A stretch of 64,000 bases of DNA, taken from Pseudoclavibacter chungangensis. Lineage in GTDB: Bacteria; Actinomycetota; Actinomycetes; Actinomycetales; Microbacteriaceae. Both the position numbers and the translations under genes were made by a program. Shown one piece after another: positions 26,593-36,210 of the stretch; positions within the stretch are counted from its first letter, which is position 1; each line of letters begins with the position of its first letter. The stretch spans positions 2,728,001-2,792,000 of the forward strand of contig NZ_JACCFV010000001.1 of assembly GCF_013410545.1 (NCBI RefSeq), given 5' to 3'. The notes beneath the pieces were generated by a model. That model did not search any database and was not told the origin of the DNA. It worked only from the letters and a program-made list of their open reading frames with translations.

Positions 26593-27189
26593 TCAGGGGA
26601 CGACGACCTCGACGGCCTCGCTCTCGCCGTGTCCGCTCGGACCGTCGTAGCTCAGCGTGAGCTGGTACGAGCCGGACGGTGCGTTCTCGGCGAGGAGGTT
26701 GATGACGCACACCGTCGTCGTGACGTCGCGCGTGGCGGGTGCGCTCGCCTGGTAGGTACCGTTCGGCCCGACCGCGGTGAGCGTGCACGTGCCGCCCTCC
26801 TCGACGACGTCGGCGAACCCGCCGACCGCGAAGGCCTGCTGCGCGGCGACCCAGGTCCACCGGTTGATCGCGACCGTGACGGTCGATTCCTGTGGCGTCG
26901 TCTCCTCCGCGGGAGGCGTCGGTGTCGTGACGGGAAGCGTCTGGGCAGGCGGAACAGCCTCGGGCGGGAGGCTCGTGACGGCGACGGTGTTGTCCGGCGT
27001 GGGCTGTGGCGAGCGGAACGTGCCCGCCAGGAAGATGCCCGCGCCGATGAGCGCGATCGCCACGACGACCACGCCGATCCCGATCAGGACGCCGCGGCGG
27101 GTCCCCCGTCGTTCGGCGCGTTGCTCGCCCTCGCCCGCCTCGCGGCCCTCGTCCTGCAGTGACTCGTGGTCGTAGTCGTCGTTCGACAT
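26593..27189 (-). CDS. Single-pass membrane protein of unknown function
   Basis: 198 residues. A charged cytoplasmic head (1-31) is followed by one membrane span (GVLIGIGVVVVAIALIGAGIF), a Pro/Thr-rich stalk (about 57-103) and a beta-rich external domain with two cysteines (EGGTCTLTAVG and TVCVINLLAE) that could form a disulfide. The domain looks immunoglobulin- or fibronectin-like, ending in a regular LTLSYDGPSG pattern. GGGGAGA lies 5 nt before the ATG. It sits between the two RgpF genes in the same operon. I do not recognise a family; an accessory role in glycan synthesis is inferred from context. Confidence 0.7.
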   Translation of the reverse strand: MSNDDYDHESLQDEGREAGEGEQRAERRGTRRGVLIGIGVVVVAIALIGAGIFLAGTFRSPQPTPDNTVAVTSLPPEAVPPAQTLPVTTPTPPAEETTPQESTVTVAINRWTWVAAQQAFAVGGFADVVEEGGTCTLTAVGPNGTYQASAPATRDVTTTVCVINLLAENAPSGSYQLTLSYDGPSGHGESEAVEVVVP

Positions 27190-27240
27190 GTCTCTCCCCA
27201 GCGCGTCGCGATCGGTCCCCGGCGGTCCGTCTCCCGCACG

Positions 27241-28977
27241 TTACCGGTCCTCCGTCGAGGTGTGCGCAGCGGCACGCGGTCGCGCGTTCCGAAGCCACGC
27301 CCGCGCGTTCCGGAGCCACGCCCGCACGATGCGGAACGCCCGCCCGGCACCGGGATACCGACGCACGAGGGCATCGGCGAGCGCGGGGCCCGAGAACCTG
27401 CCGTTCCGATTCGCCTGCAGGAACTGGTAGGGCGCCGAGGTCCCGTGCGGCAGCATCGCCATCGCCGTCTGGAGACGTTCGTCGATCCGGGCGTAGGCGG
27501 CCGCGATCTGCGTCGCCGTTCCCACCTCGACGGTCGTGTACCCCGCCTGCGCGACGATCCGCGAGGCGAGCAGATCGAGCCGACGCTCGAGCTCCTCACC
27601 GCCCCCCTCGATGCGTTCCGCGAGCGCGTCCCAGCCGCCGTTCGCCCGGAAGACGTCGACGATGGGTCGCAGCGCCTCGACGCGGTAGGCGGCCACGGCG
27701 GCGTACGGGGCCATCGGGCCGGGCCGGTCGAGCGGCCCCTCGAGCCCGAGGATCGCCGCGAGATCGGCCTCGCGCCCGTAGCGCCCCTGCCAGCCGTTCC
27801 CCGCGAGCTCCGTCCCGAGCTGCGGCTGGAGCGGGAAGGCCGCCCCGATGAGCGGGTGGTCGGCGAACTCCCACGCGATCGGCTGTGCGTCCTCCCACAG
27901 CGCCTGCTCGGCGTCACGCCGGGCGCGCGTCGTGAGTCGGGACGACGTGATCATCGCGGGGTGGCGGCCGCGCTGCACGACGAGATCGACACCGTGGAGC
28001 AGCCCCTCCGGGTCGCGGGCGAGCCACGGCCACACCGAGCCCTCGACCCGCCGGACCCGGAACGCGCCGGCGACGATGACGTCGCCGTCGGGGTCCCGCG
28101 AGGGCTCCTGCGCGAGCGAGCGGATCGGCGGACGCAGGACGAGTGCCGGCCGCGTCGCGAGACTCAGGGTGCGCGGTGGCACGCGCGGCGCGAGCGACTC
28201 GACGACGACCTCGGCGGGGAACTCGCGCTCGACCATCTCGTCGAACACCTCGGAGACCGCGACGCCGCGGTGATCCAGCTCGATGGGCGCATGGAAGAAC
28301 ACGCGCCGCTTGACGGCCGGACACCCGTCACGGAGCAGCTCGAGCGGCGCCTCCATCGTCGGGTTCGCCACCCCGTAGGGTGCCGCCGGGTAGGCGGCCT
28401 CGTGCACGAAGCCCTCCGCCGTGAAGTGCGAGGTGAACGGCACCTCGAAGCACCGGACGGCGTCCGCGTAGCTGTCGGTCGCGGGGAGCCGGGACCAGAA
28501 GTCGGCCCACGCCTGCGATGCGAGCATGCGACGGCGGATCGCGAGCCAGTACGACTGCAGGTGGGCCGGCATGGTGCCCCGGTGCCGGTACGGATCCGGG
28601 GTGAGTTCGGCGTGCTCCGTGAGGCCCCAGAAGTCGAGCCGCCGCGCGTCCATGCGGGCGAAGAGCTCGTCGAAGCCGTCCCGGAACGGACCGAACACGG
28701 TGCCGTTGACGAGCAGCAGCTCGTCGCAGTAGCCGACGTCCGCCCCGAGGAGCTCGAGGGCCGCCCCGTACCCGCCGATGTCGTAGCCCGTGTTCTCGCG
28801 CTCGTGCACCTGGTCGGCGACCCCCTCGAGCACGGCCCTCGCCGCCTGCGTGAGTTCACCGTTGGACACGACGAGCAGACGCGACGCGAACGGTCGGAGC
28901 CCCCCGAGCAGTCGACGGACACCGGAGTCGACCCGGCCGTCCGGATCGTAGTGGAGGAACACGATGATGCGTTGCAC
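27241..28977 (-). CDS. RgpF-type rhamnan synthesis protein
   Basis: 578 residues from GTG 28977, which has GGGGAAG just upstream; a TTG at 28989 would add four residues. The RgpF domain shows IIVFLHYDPDGRVDSGVRR, HERENTGYDIGGYGAALE, LLLVNGTVFGPFRDGFDEL, DFWGLTEHAELTPDPYRHRG and KRRVFFHAPIELDHRG, closely parallel to the fusion protein. Residues 330-500 carry a further domain. The C-terminus contains a 7-residue tandem duplication (AWLRNAR twice) coded by two 21-bp copies at 27281-27322. It is the first gene of the operon leading to Wzm/Wzt, and is probably a rhamnosyltransferase acting with the fusion protein. Confidence 0.85.
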   Translation of the reverse strand: MQRIIVFLHYDPDGRVDSGVRRLLGGLRPFASRLLVVSNGELTQAARAVLEGVADQVHERENTGYDIGGYGAALELLGADVGYCDELLLVNGTVFGPFRDGFDELFARMDARRLDFWGLTEHAELTPDPYRHRGTMPAHLQSYWLAIRRRMLASQAWADFWSRLPATDSYADAVRCFEVPFTSHFTAEGFVHEAAYPAAPYGVANPTMEAPLELLRDGCPAVKRRVFFHAPIELDHRGVAVSEVFDEMVEREFPAEVVVESLAPRVPPRTLSLATRPALVLRPPIRSLAQEPSRDPDGDVIVAGAFRVRRVEGSVWPWLARDPEGLLHGVDLVVQRGRHPAMITSSRLTTRARRDAEQALWEDAQPIAWEFADHPLIGAAFPLQPQLGTELAGNGWQGRYGREADLAAILGLEGPLDRPGPMAPYAAVAAYRVEALRPIVDVFRANGGWDALAERIEGGGEELERRLDLLASRIVAQAGYTTVEVGTATQIAAAYARIDERLQTAMAMLPHGTSAPYQFLQANRNGRFSGPALADALVRRYPGAGRAFRIVRAWLRNARAWLRNARPRAAAHTSTEDR

Positions 28978-29120
28978 GCTCTTCCCCAATCGCCCCCTGG
29001 ATCACGGTCCGTCGCGACGCATCAACCTACCAGAGTTGCACTCCCGGCGACCGCGTCGCGCTGCCCGTCACCGAGCGCGAGCCGAGCCGCCGCGCGGCGC
29101 CGCGTGCCAGGCTAGGGCGC

Positions 29121-30173
29121 ATGAGCGAGTCACGTCTCGTCGCCGAACGCGCGACCGAACCGCACACCGACGCCCTCGCGGGCGAGCGCGTCACCGCCGT
29201 CGTGTGCACCTACCGCGGCACCGCGTTCCTCGAGGAACAGGTGCGTTCCATCCAGGAGCAGACGCGCCCGCCCGCCGAGATCCTCGTGACCGACGACGGC
29301 TCCGGGGACGGGACGGTCCCGCTCGCCGTCGAGGTCCTGGCGGCCGGGACGGTCCCCTACCGCGTGTACACGAGGGACTCGCCACTCGGCATCGCGGGCA
29401 ACGCGTTCTTCGGACTGCAGCACGCCCGGACGCCGCTCGTCGCGTTCGCCGACCAGGACGATCGTTGGCACCCGGACAAGCTCGAGCGGCTCGTCCCACT
29501 GCTCGCCGACGACGCGAGCGCCTGGCTCGCCCACTCCGACGCGGCCCTCGTCGACGAGCACGGTTCGCCGCTCGGTGAGGGCCTGTTCGACTCGCTCGAA
29601 CCGAGTGCGCGCGAGTGGCGGGACTACACGGGGCCGGAACCGTGGCGTCAGCTGCTGCGCCGCAACTTCGTGACCGGCGCGACGATGCTCGTCCGCCGCG
29701 AGCCGGCGCTCGCCGCCGGCCGCGCCCCGGCGCCGTGGATCCACGACGAGTGGCTCGCCGTGGCCGCCGCGCTGCACGGCGCGATCCGCGTGACCCGTGC
29801 GCCGCTCATCGACTACCGGCAGCACGGCGCGAACCAGATCGGCCAGCGCCGACTCGGACTCGGCGAGAAGATCGCGCGCATCACGGGGCCGGGTGCGGCA
29901 CGTCAGCAGCGCAAGACGCAGCGGGCGGCGGCGCTCGCCGGACGCGTGCGCGCGCTCGGCGCGAGCGCCGAACAGGAGACGTTCGTCCGCCGCAAGGCCG
30001 CATTCGAGCGGGCGCGAGCGGCGCTCCCGGCCGCCCGCCCGCTGCGCGTCGCACACGTCGCGCGGCGGGCCCTCGCGGGGCAGTACGAGACCTTCGCGCG
30101 CGGCCTCGGGGACGTCGCGCGCGACCTCCTCCAATCACACACCGATGCCGCGACGGAGCCGGCCACGGACTGA
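29121..30173 (+). CDS. Family 2 glycosyltransferase, rhamnosyltransferase-like
   Basis: 350 residues with RfbF-type motifs: VTAVVCTYRGTAFLEEQV, EILVTDDGSGDGTV, VAFADQDDRWHPDKLE (DXD) and WIHDEWLAVAAALHG. Residues 290-350 are arginine/alanine-rich helix without membrane spans. A -10-like CAGGCT (29108-29113) lies 7 nt before the ATG, suggesting little or no leader. It is divergent from the RgpF operon and converges on rmlA across a perfect palindrome. Rhamnosyl transfer is a reasonable guess from the dTDP-rhamnose genes nearby. Confidence 0.86.
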   Translation: MSESRLVAERATEPHTDALAGERVTAVVCTYRGTAFLEEQVRSIQEQTRPPAEILVTDDGSGDGTVPLAVEVLAAGTVPYRVYTRDSPLGIAGNAFFGLQHARTPLVAFADQDDRWHPDKLERLVPLLADDASAWLAHSDAALVDEHGSPLGEGLFDSLEPSAREWRDYTGPEPWRQLLRRNFVTGATMLVRREPALAAGRAPAPWIHDEWLAVAAALHGAIRVTRAPLIDYRQHGANQIGQRRLGLGEKIARITGPGAARQQRKTQRAAALAGRVRALGASAEQETFVRRKAAFERARAALPAARPLRVAHVARRALAGQYETFARGLGDVARDLLQSHTDAATEPATD

Positions 30174-30203
30174 GCCGCGCGGAGCGGCGCCGGACCGCGC
30201 CGC

Positions 30204-30245
30204 CGACGGACGGCACGCGCTCCGCGGAGCGCGTGCCGTCCGTCG
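30204..30245. terminator. 42-bp perfect palindrome, bidirectional terminator
   Basis: The sequence is its own reverse complement over 42 bp, with no unpaired loop. It sits 30 bp after the plus-strand glycosyltransferase and 7 bp after the minus-strand rmlA stop, so it can end both transcripts. Confidence 0.8.
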
Positions 30246-30252
30246 TCGCGGG

Positions 30253-31134
30253 CTAGCGGAGTCCCGCGGCCTTCCGGTCGAGCAGCAGCTGCAGGTACTG
30301 CCCGTACCCCGACTTCTTGAGCGGCGCAGCGAGCTCGGCCAGTCGGGCGTCGTCGATCCAGCCGGCGCGCCAGGCGATCTCCTCGACACAGCCGATCTTG
30401 AAGCCCTGCCGGTCCTCGATCACCTTGACGTACTCGCTCGCCTGCATCATCGACTCGAACGTCCCCGTGTCGAGCCAGGCCGTTCCGCGGTCGAGCACCT
30501 GCACCTGCAGCCGCCCCCGCTCGAGGTACACGGAGTTGATCGACGAGATCTCGAGCTCACCGCGCGCGGACGGCGTGACGTTCTTCGCGATCTCGATGAC
30601 GTCGTTGTCGTAGAAGTAGAGACCGGGCACGGCGAAGTTGCTCTTCGGCTGTGCCGGCTTCTCCTCGATGGACAGGGCGCGCATGTTGTCGTCGAACTCG
30701 ACGACGCCGTAGGCCTCCGGGTTCGAGACGGGATACGCGAAGACGAGCCCGCCGTCGATCTCCCCGTGCTGCCGCAGCGAGGAGCCGAGGCCCGTGCCGT
30801 GGAAGATGTTGTCGCCGAGCACGAGCGCGACCGAGTCGTCGCCGACGAACTCCTCACCGATGATGAACGCCTGCGCGAGACCGTCGGGCGACGGCTGCTC
30901 CGCATACTCGATCGACACGCCGAAGTCGGAGCCGTCCCCGAACAGGCCACGGAACTGCGAGTTGTACTCGGGCGTCGTGATGATGAGGATCTCGTTGATG
31001 TCCGCCATCATGAGCGTCGACAGCGGGTAGTAGATCATCGGTTTGTCGTGGATGGGCATGAGCTGCTTCGAGATGCCCTTGGTGATGGGCCACAGGCGGG
31101 TGCCCGACCCGCCCGCGAGGATGATGCCCTTCAT
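30253..31134 (-). CDS. rfbA: Glucose-1-phosphate thymidylyltransferase
   Basis: 293-residue RmlA joining dTTP and glucose 1-phosphate to dTDP-glucose, the first step of dTDP-rhamnose synthesis. Motifs: [17 protein letters not shown] (nucleotide binding), [27 protein letters not shown] (catalytic Asp), [19 protein letters not shown] and [14 protein letters not shown]. The length is typical. The ATG overlaps the rfbC stop (ATGA), so rfbC-rfbA form an operon; rfbB and rfbD lie separately 4 kb away on the plus strand. Confidence 0.96.
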   Translation of the reverse strand: MKGIILAGGSGTRLWPITKGISKQLMPIHDKPMIYYPLSTLMMADINEILIITTPEYNSQFRGLFGDGSDFGVSIEYAEQPSPDGLAQAFIIGEEFVGDDSVALVLGDNIFHGTGLGSSLRQHGEIDGGLVFAYPVSNPEAYGVVEFDDNMRALSIEEKPAQPKSNFAVPGLYFYDNDVIEIAKNVTPSARGELEISSINSVYLERGRLQVQVLDRGTAWLDTGTFESMMQASEYVKVIEDRQGFKIGCVEEIAWRAGWIDDARLAELAAPLKKSGYGQYLQLLLDRKAAGLR

Positions 31135-31751
31135 CGGGATCCTCCCGCCCGCGCCGTGAGTTCGTCGTAGTACGCACGCGCCTCGTCGTACCGGGGCAGG
31201 ATCCCCAGCTTCTCGGCCTCGAGGAGCCCGGGTGCGTCGGTGTCCTTCGGCGAAAGGAGCAGCTCCTCCTCCGGCAGCCCGAACTCGAGCCCGACCGTCG
31301 TGCACAGCGGGTTGACACCGTGCTCGCGCTCCGGCGCGTACCCCTCGCTCACGAGATAGGTGACGACCGAGTCGTCCTCGAGTGCGAGGAAGGCGTGCCC
31401 GAGCCCCTCGGCGATGTAGATCGCCCGCCGGTCGAGGTCGTCGAGCCGGACGCTGTCCCAGGCACCGAACGTCGGCGAGCCGACGCGCACGTCGATCACG
31501 AAGTCGATCACCGCCCCCTTCGGGCACGTGACGTACTTCGCCTGGCTCGGCGGGACGTCGGCGAAGTGGATCCCCCGCACCACGCCGCGCTGCGACACCG
31601 ACATGTTCGCCTGCTTGAGGTCGAGCGGATGGCCGATGGCCTCGGCGAGCCGATCCGACCGGTACCACTCGAGGAACATCCCCCGCGAGTCGCCGATGAG
31701 TTTCGGCGTGATCTCGTAGCTGTCGGGGACGCTGAGTTCGCGTATCTCCAT
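31131..31751 (-). CDS. rfbC: dTDP-4-dehydrorhamnose 3,5-epimerase
   Basis: 206-residue cupin-fold RmlC, third enzyme of dTDP-rhamnose synthesis. It shows [38 protein letters not shown] (catalytic His in RGIHF), [21 protein letters not shown] and [16 protein letters not shown] -10 box TAGACT (plus-strand 31758-31763) lies 6 nt before the ATG, so the rfbCA transcript is probably leaderless. It is divergent from the acyltransferase gene. Confidence 0.95.
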   Translation of the reverse strand: MEIRELSVPDSYEITPKLIGDSRGMFLEWYRSDRLAEAIGHPLDLKQANMSVSQRGVVRGIHFADVPPSQAKYVTCPKGAVIDFVIDVRVGSPTFGAWDSVRLDDLDRRAIYIAEGLGHAFLALEDDSVVTYLVSEGYAPEREHGVNPLCTTVGLEFGLPEEELLLSPKDTDAPGLLEAEKLGILPRYDEARAYYDELTARAGGSR

Positions 31752-31897
31752 GGTGCGAGTCTACGCACGGGGAACGGCGCGCCGACCGGTCCCACGGCGA
31801 GGCCCCACCCCGCCGCTCGAACGCCCGACGGTTCGTCCTCAGCCAACTACCAGACTAGGCTTTCGGGACGCCCACAGCCGCCGTCTCCATCGAGGTC

Positions 31898-34027
31898 ATG
31901 TTTCTCCACGCCACAAACCGGCCCGTTCGCGCGCCCGAACAGCGTCCCGTCTCCGGCTACGTCGCCGAGATCCAGGGGCTGCGGACGGTCGCACTGCTCC
32001 TCGTCGCGACGTTCCACATCTGGTCGGGCGGCATCTCGGGTGGCGTCGACATCTTCCTCCTCGTCTCCGCCTATCTCATGACGCGTTCGCTGACGAACGC
32101 CGCCGAGCAGGGGCGGACCACGCGGGCGCTCCGGGTGACCGTCCGCAAGTTCGCCCGGATCGTCCCCGCCGCGGGCGCGACCATCCTCCTGACACTCGTC
32201 GCCGTCTGGCTCGTCGTGCCGCAGCGCAACTGGGAGGGCTTCAACACCGACGCCATCGCCGCGGCGACGTACACGATGAACTTCCATCTGCAGAGCGTCT
32301 CCGCCGACTACTACGACATGAACCGCCTCTGGACCTCGCCGTTCCAGCAGTTCTGGTCGCTCGCGATCCAGGGGCAGGTCTTCATCCTCTGGCCACTCCT
32401 CCACCTCCTCACGGAGTTCGTCTCGCGCACGCTGCGGCTGCCGCTGCGTCCCGCCCTGACCGTCCTGTTCGGCCTCATCGGGATCGCGTCCTTCGTCCAC
32501 GCGCGCGAACTCATCGCGCTCGATTTCGCCTCCGCCTACTTCGACACGCTCGGGCGACTGTGGGAGTTCGCCGCGGGCTCCCTGCTCGCACTCGTCCAGC
32601 CCTGGTTGCGCGTCACCGACCGCGCGCGCGACGCACTCACGTGGCTCGGCCTCGCCGGGGTCGTCTCGTGCGGTTTCGTCATCCCCGACGACGCGATGTT
32701 CCCCGGCACGTGGGCCCTGTGGCCCGTCCTCTCGGCCGCGTGCATCATCGTCGGCGCCGGCGCGACGACCCCCGGGCTCGCCGCGCGGTTCCTGTCGAGT
32801 CGGCCGCTCGCCGTCATGGGCGGCTACTCGTACGCCCTCTACCTCGTCCACTGGCCGATCCTCGTCATCTCCCTCCAGGCGAACCATCGCTCGACCGTCG
32901 ACTGGCTCTCCGGCTCGGTCATCCTCATCGCGAGCGTCCTCGCGAGCATCGCGCTCACGCGCTTCGTGGAGCGTCCCTGCGCCCGTCTCGTCGCGGTGCC
33001 GCGCGTGTCGGCACCGCACCCCGACCCGGCGGACGACCGTCGTCCCCGCTGGGGCTTCTGGCCGCGGTCGATCGCGATGATCGCGGCCTCGATCCTGCCC
33101 GCCGTGCTCGCCTCCTCCACGGCCCTCGGCGTGACCGAGCAGAGCCGCCAGGCCGCCGAGGAGGCGATCCACACCGCCGACTACGCGACGCTCGGGGCGC
33201 AGGACCCGGGCGGACGCATCGACCCGCCGCTCCTGCCGGACGACCTCATCGTGCGCACGATCTGGACCGAGTCGGGCGAGGACTGCCACGACGACGATCC
33301 GTACCGCACCGAGATGTGCTACGAGTACGGCGACGTGGAGAACGCGAGCCGGACGATCCTCGTGCTCGGCAACTCGCACTCCATGCAGTACAACGGCATG
33401 CTGCTCGAGACGGTGCAGCGTCATCCGGACTGGGCGCTCCGTACCCAGGTCTCACCGGGCTGCTACTTCACCCCGCCGTCCGTCTTCGACGACGACGGCT
33501 CCCTCCTCGACACCTTCCTGGGAGAGAGCGACTGCGAGCGCGTGTGGGAACAGGCGACGCGCTACGTGTTCGAACAGTCGCCCGACCTCGTCGTCGTGCT
33601 CGGGAGCAACTCCGCGACCGAGGACGTCGACAACATCCCCGAGGGGCTGCCCGAGTGGATCGACCACATCGCGGGCAACGAGGGCACCGACGTCGTCGCC
33701 GTCCGGGACAACCCGCGATTCCCGATGCAGCCCTACGACTGCGCCATGGCGAACGGATTCGGGGCGCCCGAGTGCGCGGGTTCGCCCCCGCCGCCGGACC
33801 CCGCCCTCGACGACCACGCAGACCGGATCCGCGCGGCGGGCGGCATCTGGGTCGACCTCACACCGACGATCTGCCCCGACGGCAGTTGCCCGCCGTCGAT
33901 GGGCGGGGTCGTCACCTACATCGACGACAACCACCTGAGCGAGCCGTTCGCGCGGAGCATGGCGGGCGTGTTCACCTCCGAGGTGACCACGGCCATCGAC
34001 TGGTGGCCGCTGCACACCTTCGAGTGA
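31898..34027 (+). CDS. Membrane acyltransferase (OafA/YrhL type) with C-terminal SGNH domain
   Basis: 709 residues. Residues 20-400 are an acyltransferase-3 domain with about ten spans: EIQGLRTVALLLVATFHIW (catalytic His), GGVDIFLLVSAYLM, SPFQQFWSLAIQGQVFIL and MGGYSYALYLVHWPIL. Residues 470-700 are an external SGNH-hydrolase-like domain: LVLGNSHSMQYNGML (Ser block), LVVVLGSNSA and IDDNHLSEPFARSM (Asp/His block). The two-part design passes an acyl group across the membrane and places it on a glycan, for example O-acetylation of a wall polymer. The start has GAGG upstream. Confidence 0.9.
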   Translation: MFLHATNRPVRAPEQRPVSGYVAEIQGLRTVALLLVATFHIWSGGISGGVDIFLLVSAYLMTRSLTNAAEQGRTTRALRVTVRKFARIVPAAGATILLTLVAVWLVVPQRNWEGFNTDAIAAATYTMNFHLQSVSADYYDMNRLWTSPFQQFWSLAIQGQVFILWPLLHLLTEFVSRTLRLPLRPALTVLFGLIGIASFVHARELIALDFASAYFDTLGRLWEFAAGSLLALVQPWLRVTDRARDALTWLGLAGVVSCGFVIPDDAMFPGTWALWPVLSAACIIVGAGATTPGLAARFLSSRPLAVMGGYSYALYLVHWPILVISLQANHRSTVDWLSGSVILIASVLASIALTRFVERPCARLVAVPRVSAPHPDPADDRRPRWGFWPRSIAMIAASILPAVLASSTALGVTEQSRQAAEEAIHTADYATLGAQDPGGRIDPPLLPDDLIVRTIWTESGEDCHDDDPYRTEMCYEYGDVENASRTILVLGNSHSMQYNGMLLETVQRHPDWALRTQVSPGCYFTPPSVFDDDGSLLDTFLGESDCERVWEQATRYVFEQSPDLVVVLGSNSATEDVDNIPEGLPEWIDHIAGNEGTDVVAVRDNPRFPMQPYDCAMANGFGAPECAGSPPPPDPALDDHADRIRAAGGIWVDLTPTICPDGSCPPSMGGVVTYIDDNHLSEPFARSMAGVFTSEVTTAIDWWPLHTFE

Positions 34028-34085
34028 CGCCCACCGGGCGCTCGCTACCATGAGCGCGCAACGACGATCGCGGCGGAAGGAAACC

Positions 34086-35021
34086 ATGCCACAGGGACGG
34101 ACACCGTCACCCCGAATCGCGGTTCTCCTCGCGACCCACGACGGTGAGCGGTTCCTGGCCGAGCAGCTCGCATCGATCCTCGACCAGCGCGGTGCCGAGC
34201 TGACGGTGTTCGTGTCCGACGACGCGTCCCGGGACGGGACCCTCGCGATCCTGGAACGCTTCGCCGCGGACGACCCGCGGGTTCGGATCCTTCCGCCCGG
34301 GACGTTCGGCGCGGCGGCACCGAACTTCTATCGGCTGCTTCGTGACGTCGACCTCACGCCCTTCGACTACGTCGGCTTCGCCGATCAGGACGACCTGTGG
34401 GCGCCGACGAAGCTCAGCCGCCACATCGAGCTGCTGCGCGAACACCGGGCGGACGGTGTCTCGTCCAACGTCACCGCGTTCCACGCCGACGGCACGCGTG
34501 TCCTCGTCCGCAAGGACTATCCGCAGCGCCTCGCCGACTACGCGTTCGAGACCCCCGGCCCCGGTTCGACGTATCTCGTGACGCGGCGACTCGCCGAGAT
34601 GACGAAGCGTCAACTCACCGATCCGAACTCGCCGGCCGACCGCGCCGAGGCCCATGACTGGCTCGTCTACGCGCTCGCGCGCGCGGCCGGCCTGACGTGG
34701 GTCATCGACCCGGAATCGACCGTGGAGTACCGCCAGCACGACGCGAACGCGGTCGGCGCGAACACGGGCGTCTCGCAGGCGCTCAAGCGCGTGCGACTCA
34801 TGGCTCGGGGGTGGCACCGGGGGCAGGTGCTCCTCACGGTCGACGCCTGCATCCGCGTGGCCTCACCCGAGGAACTCCCCCGGCTCCAGTGGCTGCACGA
34901 GATGCTCGAGCCCCGCACGCCGCTGAGTTCGGTGCGGCTGGCCCGGCGGGCGGGCCAGTACCGCCGACGGCCGCGTGACCGGGCCGTGATCGGCGCGTTC
35001 ATGCTTCTCGGCCTCTGGTGA
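34086..35021 (+). CDS. Family 2 glycosyltransferase, rhamnosyltransferase-like
   Basis: 311 residues: IAVLLATHDGERFLAEQLAS, VFVSDDASRDGTLAILERF, YVGFADQDDLWAPTKLSR (DXD) and AEAHDWLVYALARAAGL. It is closely related in layout to the glycosyltransferase at 29121-30173, including the YRQHDAN motif late in the domain. The start at 34086 is chosen over 34050 because GGAAGGA precedes it and a -10-like TACCAT (34046-34051) covers the upstream ATG. The upstream acyltransferase ends 58 bp before this start. Confidence 0.86.
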   Translation: MPQGRTPSPRIAVLLATHDGERFLAEQLASILDQRGAELTVFVSDDASRDGTLAILERFAADDPRVRILPPGTFGAAAPNFYRLLRDVDLTPFDYVGFADQDDLWAPTKLSRHIELLREHRADGVSSNVTAFHADGTRVLVRKDYPQRLADYAFETPGPGSTYLVTRRLAEMTKRQLTDPNSPADRAEAHDWLVYALARAAGLTWVIDPESTVEYRQHDANAVGANTGVSQALKRVRLMARGWHRGQVLLTVDACIRVASPEELPRLQWLHEMLEPRTPLSSVRLARRAGQYRRRPRDRAVIGAFMLLGLW

Positions 35022-35226
35022 CCCGGCAGATTCCGACACACACCGAGCGCGTCCCCACCGGGGACACCCCCGCGGGGCTCGCGAGCCGTCCCGTCGCGGG
35101 CCCGGTTTCGCGGCTCGAGCGAGCGCCGTGCACGGCCCACCGGATCGAGTCGCCCCGCGCAGCGCGATAGCATGGCCCGAACCGCGGGCTGCGCTCCGCC
35201 ACTCGACCACGCCTCAAGGACTGTGA

Positions 35227-36210
35227 ATGAAACTTCTCGTGACCGGCGGTGCCGGCTTCATCGGCTCCAACTTCGTCCGACGCACGCTGCAGGACGCCTT
35301 CCCCGGTCTCGAGGAGGCCGAGGTCGTCGTCCTCGACGCGCTCACGTACGCCGGGAACCGGGCGAACCTCGAGCCCGTCGCCGACTCGCCGCGCCTGACG
35401 TTCGTCGAGGGCGACATCCGCGACAACGCGCTGCTCGACGAGTGGTTCCCGAAGGTCGACGCGGTCGTGCACTTCGCGGCCGAGTCGCACGTCGACCGCT
35501 CCGTGCGCGACTCCTCGATCTTCGTCGAGACGAACGTCGTCGGCACGCAGCGGCTGCTCGACGCGGCCCTCCGCCACGACCTCGAGCGCTTCGTGCACGT
35601 CTCGACCGACGAGGTCTACGGCTCGATCGACGAGGGCGAGTGGACGGAGGAGTTCCCGCTCGAACCGAACTCCCCGTACGCCGCGTCGAAGGCGTCGAGC
35701 GACCTCATCGCACGCTCCTACGTCAAGACGCACGGCCTCAACCTCTCGATCACGCGCTGCTCGAACAACTACGGGCCGTACCACTTCCCCGAGAAGCTCA
35801 TCCCCCTGTTCGTGACGAACCTCATGGACGGCAAGCACGTGCCGCTCTACGGCACGGGCGAGAACGTGCGCGACTGGCTGCACGTCGACGACCACTGCCG
35901 CGGCATCGCGATGGTCCTCACGCGCGGCCGCGCGGGCGAGGTCTACAACATCGGCGGCGGCACGCAGCTCACGAACGTCGAGATCACGAAGAAGATCCTC
36001 GAGCTCATGGGCGAGGACTGGTCGAAGGTCGACCACGTCGAGGACCGCCTCGGCCACGACCTGCGCTACTGCGTCGACATCTCCAAGATCCAGAACGAAC
36101 TCGGCTACGCACCCCAGGTGCCGTTCGAGCAGGGCCTCGCCGACGTCGTGCAGTGGTACCGCGACAACCGCGCCTGGTGGGAGCCCCTGAAGGAGCGGGC
36201 GGCACTGTGA
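35227..36210 (+). CDS. rfbB: dTDP-glucose 4,6-dehydratase
   Basis: 327-residue RmlB, second enzyme of dTDP-rhamnose synthesis, NAD-dependent. Motifs: LLVTGGAGFIGSNFVRR, HFAAESHVDRSV, HVSTDEVYGSI (the Asp-Glu pair after Thr used in dehydration), SPYAASKASSDLI (YxxxK), RCSNNYGPYHFPEKLIPL and GENVRDWLHVDDHC. AAGGA precedes the ATG and a -10-like TAGCAT lies at 35168-35173, giving a ~47-nt leader. It overlaps rfbD by GTGA. Confidence 0.96.
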   Translation: MKLLVTGGAGFIGSNFVRRTLQDAFPGLEEAEVVVLDALTYAGNRANLEPVADSPRLTFVEGDIRDNALLDEWFPKVDAVVHFAAESHVDRSVRDSSIFVETNVVGTQRLLDAALRHDLERFVHVSTDEVYGSIDEGEWTEEFPLEPNSPYAASKASSDLIARSYVKTHGLNLSITRCSNNYGPYHFPEKLIPLFVTNLMDGKHVPLYGTGENVRDWLHVDDHCRGIAMVLTRGRAGEVYNIGGGTQLTNVEITKKILELMGEDWSKVDHVEDRLGHDLRYCVDISKIQNELGYAPQVPFEQGLADVVQWYRDNRAWWEPLKERAAL

